From Bacillota bacterium (GTDB lineage Bacteria > Bacillota > Sulfobacillia > JAJZYS01 > JAJYTV01): a stretch of DNA of 7,169 nucleotides. Below the pieces are notes generated by a model that made no database searches, had not been told where the DNA came from, and saw only the letters and a program-made list of their open reading frames with translations. Each line of letters begins with the position of its first letter. Position 1 is the stretch's first letter. The stretch is from assembly GCA_021806845.1 (NCBI GenBank), contig JAKAPV010000155.1, positions 1-7,169 on the forward strand, read 5' to 3'. Below, one piece after another: positions 1-4,481 of this stretch. Position numbers and translations under genes: made by a program.

Positions 1-1
1 T

Positions 2-748
2 CCGCTGCTGCAGGAGGCGAGCACGTCTGCCGGCTGGTCCGTCGTGTCCATAGGCACAGGGCCGTGGGTCTTGATCAGCTACTCGACCGCATCGATGCCG
101 CAATGGCCCGGATCGCACCTGACCTGGTGGAACATGGCCACCGGACAGATGCGTGTGGCCAAGCTGGGGCAACTGGATAGCATCCTGGCCACGGGCGCCG
201 AGTTTGTGGTATCGGGTGGAACCGCCCCCGGCGTTTATAAGAGTGGACGGCGGATCGCAGTACTTCCGTCAGGCATGTTGGCGGGTGCCGCGGTGGGGAC
301 ACAGGTTGCGGGCTGGCTGGACGGCAGACTCGGCACCTACAACGTGCTATCCCGTCAGTTTCAACCGGCGGGTCTCACAGTAATAGAGGGGCATCCGGTA
401 AGCCTCCCGCTCTCCAAGGTCATGCTGTGGCTCCCGCGATGGGGCCCGACCCTGGCCGTGCAGCCTGGCGGACATCAACCCTGGCCCAACGCACATGCGC
501 ACTTGGCAGCAATTAGCGGGCAGTTCGCCCCTGCTGTAACGGAGCCTGGCCTGCTTGGCGGCGGCGGCGACACGTTCCTGGCCCGAATGGTCGGCAACTC
601 TGTGGAGGCTGGCTGGCCGAACTCCCGAGGACAGTGGACCTGGCACCATGTGGGCACCTCCAGTTCACCCAACCTCCTGGTCATCCCTAACGGCATCTAC
701 TGGAAGGACAGCTCTGGCACTCACATATGGCTGCCCACGTCCGGTTAG
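2..748 (+). CDS. Tryptophan-rich hypothetical protein, 5' end outside window
   Basis: I do not recognise this protein. The frame is open from the first bases of the window to a TAG stop, giving 248 residues. A GTG at 44 could serve as a start, but there is no purine-rich ribosome site at the right distance and the sequence before it (GWSVVSIGTGPWVLISYST) reads as continuous protein, so the true start is probably upstream. Tryptophan is very common (14 of 248), Gly, Pro and Ser are frequent, and there is no transmembrane segment or obvious catalytic motif. Short beta-strand-like stretches separated by Gly/Asn/Asp turns (for example LTWWNMATGQ) resemble beta-propeller blades, so a secreted or surface propeller-like fold is a guess. 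By eye its codon use is less GC-biased at third positions than in metE or yitJ, hinting at a different origin. A real gene is likely; the function is unknown. Confidence 0.6.
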   Translation, partial: PLLQEASTSAGWSVVSIGTGPWVLISYSTASMPQWPGSHLTWWNMATGQMRVAKLGQLDSILATGAEFVVSGGTAPGVYKSGRRIAVLPSGMLAGAAVGTQVAGWLDGRLGTYNVLSRQFQPAGLTVIEGHPVSLPLSKVMLWLPRWGPTLAVQPGGHQPWPNAHAHLAAISGQFAPAVTEPGLLGGGGDTFLARMVGNSVEAGWPNSRGQWTWHHVGTSSSPNLLVIPNGIYWKDSSGTHIWLPTSG

Positions 749-797
749 AGCATCAGAGCGTTGCCGGCATTCGAGCAACAGACTCCAGGACGACCAA

Positions 798-829
798 GCC
801 GATGCCGACTCGTACGAGTCGGCATCGGC
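798..829. repeat. 32-base perfect palindrome (hairpin or operator)
   Basis: Bases 798-813 are the exact reverse complement of 814-829, with centre sequence CTCGTACGAG. As RNA this forms a 14-bp stem with a GUAC loop. It lies 49 bases after the stop of the first gene, so it may act as that gene's terminator or 3' end stabiliser. No T-run follows on either strand, so it is not a standard intrinsic terminator. A dimeric protein-binding site is the alternative. Confidence 0.7.
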
Positions 830-888
830 CAGAAGATCCGGCAGTCTTTGCAGTTCCGGCCCGTGTCCAGCTTCTTCTAGTTGCCAGT

Positions 889-946
889 CCGCAAATCCTT
901 GCTGGGTTCTGGAGGTTTGCGGAAAATCACGTCTGGCAAATCCTGC
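889..946. repeat. Three GCAAAyCC motifs in forward-reverse-forward order
   Basis: GCAAATCCT occurs at 891-899 and again at 936-944. Between them 911-920 reads GGAGGTTTGC, the reverse complement of GCAAACCTCC. The first and middle copies form a 7-bp inverted repeat (CCGCAAA at 889-895, TTTGCGG at 916-922). The cluster lies about 90 bases upstream of the small membrane-protein gene, so it could be a regulator-binding region, but nothing else supports this. Confidence 0.3.
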
Positions 947-1023
947 GTGGTGAAGGTGGGCTGTAAGGAAATGGAGGAAAGGGGCGTTCCCTTCTGGAAA
1001 CCGGCAGTCGGTGCCGAACGCAG

Positions 1024-1030
1024 GGAGGGA
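1024..1030 (+). promoter_or_regulatory. Ribosome binding site fixing the TTG start at 1036
   Basis: GGAGGGA ends 5 bases before TTG 1036. It also sits directly against an ATG at 1031, but that frame ends after seven codons and the contact is too close for initiation, so the TTG frame is preferred. Confidence 0.5.
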
Positions 1031-1035
1031 ATGCC

Positions 1036-1260
1036 TTGGCTGGCCTGCTCCTGATCATGGTCTACGCGGCCGAGGTCGCACTGGTTTTCGGGGCCGTCAT
1101 CAGCATCTACCAGATCCGCAACGCGAGCCGGCAAACCGTCGATCTTCTGGCGGAGATCGCGCACCGGCTCGAGATGGTGGAGAGGTACGGCAGCGGCGCG
1201 AAGGCGGTCGAGCTGCTTGAGGAGCTGCTCCAGCGCCTGCCGGTGCAGGAGCGCGACTAG
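1036..1260 (+). CDS. Small single-pass membrane protein with coiled C-terminal helix
   Basis: This 74-residue protein is not one I can name. Residues 2-26 form one hydrophobic helix (GLLLIMVYAAEVALVFGAV). Residues 27-74 are charged and look strongly helical, with leucines at heptad-like spacing (LLAEIAHRLEMVE, AVELLEELLQRL), so self-association or binding to a partner near the membrane is plausible. The TTG start is chosen for the GGAGGGA site 5 bases upstream. The TAG stop overlaps the minus-strand stop of the neighbouring toroid-protein remnant (1257-1259), so the two frames converge. The amphipathic pattern and ribosome site argue for a real gene. Its short length and the lack of a known family keep confidence moderate. 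Confidence 0.5.
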   Translation: MAGLLLIMVYAAEVALVFGAVISIYQIRNASRQTVDLLAEIAHRLEMVERYGSGAKAVELLEELLQRLPVQERD

Positions 1261-1439
1261 GACTGGATGCGGCCGTACGCGTGCAGGACGCGCAGATTCT
1301 CGAGGGTCAGGACGCCCTTCCACTCCACCCGCGCCCGCTCCCACACGTCTTCGTACCGGCCCCAGGCCCAGGTCGGCTCCCATGAACCGTCCTCTCCCTG
1401 TCTCTCGAGGAGATGTTCGAGGTTCCGATCTGGACACCG
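1257..1439 (-). pseudogene. 3' remnant of an alpha/alpha-toroid (terpene-cyclase-like) protein gene
   Basis: Read on the minus strand, this stretch gives 60 residues ending at TAG. The composition is strikingly protein-like: NLEHLLERQGEDGSW, then EPTWAWGRYEDVWERARVEW, then KGVLTLENLRVLHAYGRI. The Q-x3-G-S-W element (QGEDGSW) fits the QW repeat typical of squalene/hopene cyclases and related alpha/alpha-toroid proteins. The following W-rich helix pair resembles the C-terminal repeat of uncharacterised prenyltransferase/terpene-cyclase-like proteins of Bacillota. There is no ATG, GTG or TTG suitable as a start, and the frame runs at once into the 3' end of the acuI-like gene in a different register. 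It is therefore most simply the tail of a gene whose body was lost when the reductase gene came to lie beside it. An assembly join or a sequence error are alternatives. Family placement is inference from motif recall. Confidence 0.6.
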
Positions 1440-1441
1440 CT

Positions 1442-2434
1442 TCAGGAAGCGATGGAAACGACGAAGCGGCCGCGCACGCCGCCCTTCAGGATCCGCGAGA
1501 GAACGTCCGGCAGGTCCCGAAAGGCCACTTCCTCCGCGATCTCATCGAGGTGCGGCGGCCGCAGGTCGCGGGCGAGCCGCTGCCAGAGTTCCCTGCGGAC
1601 TCCCATCTCGATGTAGGCGGAGTCGATTCCAAGGAGGTTGCAGCCGCGCAGGATGAAGGGGAAGACCGTTCCCTGGAAGCTGCCGCCGCCGGTGAGCCCG
1701 ACGAGCGCCACGGACCCCCCCTGGTGGAGGCTGCTGAGCGCAAACGCGAGCGTCTGCCCGCCGACCGGGTCGATGGCCGCCGCCCAGCGCTGCTTGTCGA
1801 GCGGACGCAGCGTCTGCGGAGCGACATCAGAGCGGGAGATCACACGGGCGGCGCCGAGCGAGCGGAGAAAGTCGTGCTGCGACTCCTTGCCGGTGCTCGC
1901 CTCCACCTCGTAGCCGAGGTGCGCGAGCATCGAGACCGCGATGGAGCCGACGCCGCCCGTCGCCCCCGTGACGAGGACGGGCCCCTTTTCCGGTGTGAGG
2001 CCGTTTGCCTCGAGCCGGTGGAGCGCGATCGCGGCCGTGAGGCCGGCCGTTCCGAGGGCCATCGCGTGGCGGGCGTCGAGACCGGCAGGCAGCGGCACGG
2101 CCCAGTCCGCCGGAATGCGGGCGTACTCCGCGAAGCCGCCATGGTGCGAGACACCGAGGTCGTAGCCCGTCGCCAGGACGGAGTCGCCCTCTCGGAACCG
2201 CGCGTCGCTTGAGGAGACGACTGTCCCCGCGAGGTCGATCCCAGGGATCAAGGGGTGGCGGCGTACCACGTTGCCGCCTGGGATGCTGGCGAGCCCGTCC
2301 TTGTAATTGACGCTCGAGTAGGCCACGCGGATGAGGAGTTCACCCTCCATGAGGTCCTCAAGCGTCTTCTCCGCAAAACCGCAGCGGAAATCCCCGTCCT
2401 TCTCCACCCAGAGGGCGCGAAAGGCGTCGGGCAA
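1442..2434 (-). CDS. acuI: YhdH/YhfP-family quinone oxidoreductase, acrylyl-CoA reductase type
   Basis: This is a 330-residue zinc-independent medium-chain dehydrogenase/reductase. AcuI-type members use NADPH to reduce acrylyl-CoA to propionyl-CoA in the cytoplasm, protecting against this reactive acyl-CoA. The usual family signatures appear in order: SSVNYKDGLA (residues 40-49), PGIDLAGTV (64-72), GTAGLTAAIAL (128-138), the nucleotide-binding loop VTGATGGVGS (155-164), IDPVGGQTL (221-229) and GCNLLGIDS (264-272). The length matches the family (about 325-330). The TTG start at 2434 is preferred over ATGs further upstream because AGGAGGTG lies 7 bases before it and the product then begins PDAFRALWVEKDG, as family members do. 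It is divergent from threonine synthase. Substrate cannot be fixed from sequence: other YhdH proteins are only known as quinone or enoyl reductases, and no propionate or DMSP genes are in view. Confidence 0.88.
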   Translation of the reverse strand: MPDAFRALWVEKDGDFRCGFAEKTLEDLMEGELLIRVAYSSVNYKDGLASIPGGNVVRRHPLIPGIDLAGTVVSSSDARFREGDSVLATGYDLGVSHHGGFAEYARIPADWAVPLPAGLDARHAMALGTAGLTAAIALHRLEANGLTPEKGPVLVTGATGGVGSIAVSMLAHLGYEVEASTGKESQHDFLRSLGAARVISRSDVAPQTLRPLDKQRWAAAIDPVGGQTLAFALSSLHQGGSVALVGLTGGGSFQGTVFPFILRGCNLLGIDSAYIEMGVRRELWQRLARDLRPPHLDEIAEEVAFRDLPDVLSRILKGGVRGRFVVSIAS

Positions 2435-2441
2435 GCGGATG

Positions 2442-2449
2442 CACCTCCT
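2442..2449 (-). promoter_or_regulatory. Ribosome binding site fixing the TTG start of the AcuI-like gene
   Basis: The minus strand reads AGGAGGTG here, a near-perfect match to the 16S rRNA tail, 7 bases upstream of TTG 2434. It decides the start against the in-frame upstream ATGs, two of which lie within 30 bases. Confidence 0.75.
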
Positions 2450-2581
2450 GCGCCACATGTTCCCCATCGTGGCGCGAGAGTCCTTGGCCCGCAGCGCGGA
2501 AATGCAGTGAGAAAGCTTCTGGAGGCGCAAGGGACTTGCCGTCGCCAGCGGGAACCATTCGCCCTATGCCAGTGCGCGCGG

Positions 2582-2591
2582 GAAGAAGGGG
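2582..2591 (+). promoter_or_regulatory. Ribosome binding site for threonine synthase
   Basis: GAAGAAGGGG ends 5 bases before GTG 2597; TTG 2594 directly before it is possible but too close. The site supports a start that keeps the N-terminal ribbon-like segment rather than an internal ATG near 2735. I see no convincing -35/-10 pair in the 162-base divergent gap between this gene and the reductase. Confidence 0.45.
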
Positions 2592-2596
2592 ACTTG

Positions 2597-3805
2597 GTGG
2601 GCAGGGTCGTCGGTGCGAACGTATGCCTGGGCACGGGAACCACGCAGCGGCTGGGGTGGCCTGCTCCAGAGGAGGCCGGAGGACAGGTGGAGCTCCTCTA
2701 CGACTACGGGCCCTCATTGTTGCCGCAGGGGCCCATGACGGGCGGGATGTGGCGATACCGCGACCTCCTGCCGCTCGGCGAAGGTGAGATCCTCTACCCG
2801 CTCCCGGTCGGCGGGACGCCGCTCCTCGCGCCGCCCGTGCTGCGGCGCGAGACGGGCCTCGAATATCTCTTCCTGAAAGACGAGACGCGCGGCCCGACCG
2901 GCTCCAACAAGGACCGGGCGACCGCGCTGGTGCTCGAGCACGCGCTGAGGACTGGCGCGAGCACCGTGACGTGCGCGTCGATGGGCAACGTCGCGACGTC
3001 CCTCGCCGTCGGCGCGGCCGCCGCTGGACTGCAGGCGGTCGTGTTCGTGCCCGTCGGCGTCAACCCGGCGAAGCTCCGCCTGATGCTGCTCGCAGGCGCA
3101 AAGGTGCTGAAGGTGCGGGAAGGATACGAGGCGGCGTTCCGGCTCTCGAGGGCCGCAGCGAGGGAATATGGCTGGATCGATCGCAATACCGGCGTGAACC
3201 CGATGACGCTGGAGGGGAAAAAGACAGTCGCCTACGAGATCTGGGAACAGCTCGGGCGCAGGATGCCGGATGCCGTCGTGGCGCCCGTGGGGGACGGGCC
3301 GACCCTCTCCGCCCTCGCCAAGGGCTTTCGCGAGATCGTGGAGTGCGGCGGCGCGCAGAGTGTCCCCAGGATCATCGGAGTACAGGCGGAGGGATGCCAG
3401 CCGCTCAAGCTCGCCTTCGAGCGCGGGGGCATCCCGGAGCACGCGGAGCCGGACACGATCGCGGACGGCATCGCCGTCGGCGCGCCAGTGAGCGCCGCGT
3501 CCGTGCTGCGCGACGTGCGGGAGAGCGGCGGCGCCTTCGTTGCGGTGCCGGACGCGCAGTTCCTCGCCGCAATCAAGCGCCTTGCGCAAGGTGCGGGCAT
3601 CCTCGCGGAACCAGCGGGCGCCGCAGCCTTCGCGGGCACACTGGCGGCGCTCTCGCAGGGCCTCCTGGAGCCCACGCAGACCGTCGTGGCGCTCGTGACC
3701 GGCTCAGGGCTCAAGACGCCGGAGTATCTGCGGCCGGCGGGCAGGGCCCATACGGTGTCCGACCAGCTCGCGGAGGTCGAAGGTGCCCTCGGACTGCCGA
3801 CATAG
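2597..3805 (+). CDS. thrC: Threonine synthase (PLP-dependent, fold type II)
   Basis: The predicted reaction is O-phosphohomoserine to L-threonine plus phosphate, the last step of threonine synthesis. From GTG 2597 it has 402 residues, the usual length for the archaeal/Bacillus-like class. Visible signatures are YDYG (35-38), WRYRDLLPL (52-60), VGGTPLL (71-77), LKDETRGPTGSNKDR (93-107) with K105 as the likely Schiff-base lysine, CASMGNVATSLA (126-137) for PLP phosphate and ring contacts, NPMTLEGKKTVAYEI (201-215), APVGDGPTLSALAKGF (229-244) and VTGSGLKTPEY (368-378). Odd points: Asn replaces the usual Phe/Thr before the lysine, and the N-terminal zinc-ribbon position keeps only one cysteine (C10) while the W..GG..EL.YDY frame remains. 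A related PLP lyase or dehydratase of the same fold is the alternative. The gene is divergent from the reductase and convergent with a small membrane-protein gene. Confidence 0.85.
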   Translation: MGRVVGANVCLGTGTTQRLGWPAPEEAGGQVELLYDYGPSLLPQGPMTGGMWRYRDLLPLGEGEILYPLPVGGTPLLAPPVLRRETGLEYLFLKDETRGPTGSNKDRATALVLEHALRTGASTVTCASMGNVATSLAVGAAAAGLQAVVFVPVGVNPAKLRLMLLAGAKVLKVREGYEAAFRLSRAAAREYGWIDRNTGVNPMTLEGKKTVAYEIWEQLGRRMPDAVVAPVGDGPTLSALAKGFREIVECGGAQSVPRIIGVQAEGCQPLKLAFERGGIPEHAEPDTIADGIAVGAPVSAASVLRDVRESGGAFVAVPDAQFLAAIKRLAQGAGILAEPAGAAAFAGTLAALSQGLLEPTQTVVALVTGSGLKTPEYLRPAGRAHTVSDQLAEVEGALGLPT

Positions 3806-3815
3806 CACTTCGGCG

Positions 3816-3848
3816 CGAGAGCGCACCCGAAACGCCCTGGCGCTCTCG
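3816..3848. terminator. Hairpin between convergent genes, possible bidirectional terminator
   Basis: CGAGAGCGC (3816-3824) pairs perfectly with GCGCTCTCG (3840-3848) across a 15-base loop. It sits between the threonine synthase stop (3805) and the stop of the minus-strand membrane-protein gene (3862), where a shared terminator is expected. Neither side has a T-run, so termination would be weak or factor-dependent. Confidence 0.45.
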
Positions 3849-3861
3849 GCAAGGAAGGCGC

Positions 3862-4098
3862 TTAGCCGCTCTGCGGCCGGCCGCGGCGGGAGGCAGCGAG
3901 CAGCAGGACTGCCAGCACGAGCACGCCGATGTCGATACCGTAGAGGACGGCCTGCAGAAAATTCGGCAAAGCGTGCCCGCTGGTGTAGGTCAGAGCTGCC
4001 CGCGCAACCCCGACAACCGCGGCGACCCCCAGGCAGGCGGCTGCCGCGGTACGTTGGGCGCGGTAGAGATCCTCGCCCTTTCGGCGGCGCAGCATCAT
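3862..4098 (-). CDS. Small two-helix membrane protein
   Basis: This 78-residue protein has a basic N-terminus (MMLRRRKGEDLYRAQR), a first hydrophobic helix at about 17-37 (TAAAACLGVAAVVGVARAAL), a short polar loop (TYTSGHALPNF) and a second at about 50-70 (AVLYGIDIGVLVLAVLLLA), ending RRGRPQSG. Positive residues at both ends suggest both termini are cytoplasmic. ATG 4098 is chosen because GAGGGAGG lies 7 bases upstream on the minus strand; the adjacent ATG 4095 is equally in frame. A longer reading from 4194 is unlikely because it would pass through the promoter region. I do not recognise a family. The gene is divergent from the methionine operon and convergent with threonine synthase, so it is probably a single-gene transcript. 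Confidence 0.65.
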   Translation of the reverse strand: MMLRRRKGEDLYRAQRTAAAACLGVAAVVGVARAALTYTSGHALPNFLQAVLYGIDIGVLVLAVLLLAASRRGRPQSG

Positions 4099-4138
4099 GG
4101 CGAATCCTCCCTCAACGATTCTTGTGGCTGATGTCTGA

Positions 4139-4144
4139 AGTGTA
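4139..4144 (-). promoter_or_regulatory. Possible -10 box for the two-helix membrane-protein gene
   Basis: The minus strand reads TACACT here, a good sigma-A -10 hexamer, about 40 bases before the start at 4098. Only a weak -35 (TTTTCC, 17-base spacer) precedes it, so this is tentative. Confidence 0.3.
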
Positions 4145-4254
4145 GCATCCGCCGACGTAAGGGAAAAGCTGGTCCTCCACGCGGAAGATGGCAATCAGCG
4201 ACTCCCAGGGCGGCGCTCCTCTGGATACTGCAAAAGGTATGCCGAGGCAGGGTA

Positions 4255-4284
4255 TTGACGCGGAAGCTCGCCAGCCGCTACGCT
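4255..4284 (+). promoter_or_regulatory. Sigma-A-type promoter of the riboswitch-controlled methionine operon
   Basis: TTGACG (4255-4260) and TACGCT (4279-4284) are separated by 18 bases. Transcription would begin near 4291, about 13 bases before helix P1 of the SAM riboswitch, exactly where the leader should start. That placement is the main support, since the -10 matches the consensus at only three positions. Confidence 0.6.
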
Positions 4285-4303
4285 GACTTCTACAACAGAA
4301 TAT

Positions 4304-4407
4304 GCTCACATCCAGAGCGGCGGAGGGACTGGCCCGATGAAGCCCGGCAACCTGCCATCCGGCGAGGTGCCAATTCCTGCAGGGGACACCCCCTGGGAGA
4401 TGGGAGC
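4304..4407 (+). ncRNA. SAM-I riboswitch (S-box) aptamer
   Basis: The RNA binds S-adenosylmethionine and switches off the downstream genes when SAM is abundant. The conserved core is present: AGAGCGGCGGAGGGACTGGC from 4314, then GATGAAGCCCGGCAACC and GGTGCCAATTCCTGCAG. Helices can be traced by hand: P1 pairs GCTCACATC (4304-4312) with GATGGGAGC (4399-4407) with one mismatch, P3 pairs CCTGCC (4351-4356) with GGCGAGG (4361-4367) with one bulge, and P4 pairs CAGGGG (4380-4385) with CCCCTG (4390-4395) around an ACAC loop. An antiterminator is also visible: GGAGATGGG (4396-4404) can pair with CCCGCCTCC (4430-4438), using the 3' side of P1 and the 5' side of the terminator. SAM binding should therefore free the terminator and stop transcription before yitJ. 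Confidence 0.96.
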
Positions 4408-4429
4408 TGCGCGCCCTTGCCGCGTAGTG

Positions 4430-4462
4430 CCCGCCTCCAAAGAGGCGGGTTTCTTGTTGCTT
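4430..4462 (+). terminator. Intrinsic terminator of the SAM riboswitch
   Basis: CCCGCCTC (4430-4437) pairs with GAGGCGGG (4442-4449) around a CAAA loop, followed by TTTCTTGTTGCTT. The stem's 5' side is shared with the antiterminator, so it forms only when SAM stabilises P1. The T-rich tail ends a few bases before the yitJ ribosome site. Confidence 0.93.
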
Positions 4463-4481
4463 CACGAAGGGGTGGGGGGTA

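Noticed and set aside
950..1030. T-box-like leader (GGAAACCGGCAGTCGGTGCCGAACGC)
   Set aside because: It lacks the T-box AGGGTGGNACCGCG core and a terminator hairpin, and the downstream gene is not a tRNA-synthetase or amino-acid gene.
1430..1450. Possible -1 frameshift fusing the reductase to the downstream QW-like tail
   Set aside because: The tail is in the -1 frame, but no slippery heptamer is present and the reductase already ends as its family does (GRFVVSIAS), so a programmed fusion is unlikely.
1217..2212. Plus-strand open frame opposite the AcuI-like gene
   Set aside because: Charged, low-complexity translation that crosses the small membrane-protein gene and the reductase; a shadow frame.
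2255..2596. Upstream extension of the threonine synthase frame
   Set aside because: It overlaps the start and first 60 residues of the divergent reductase and would give a 516-residue protein, well beyond the family; the GTG at 2597 has the ribosome site.
2714..3589. Long minus-strand open frame opposite threonine synthase
   Set aside because: It is rich in Arg/His/Ala with no family motifs and is a mirror of a GC-rich coding strand; the opposite frame carries unmistakable PLP-enzyme motifs.
4112..4465. Minus-strand frame ending in FRVEDQLFPYVGGCYTS
   Set aside because: It looks somewhat protein-like at its end but runs antisense through the SAM riboswitch and the operon promoter, with no ribosome site; treated as chance.
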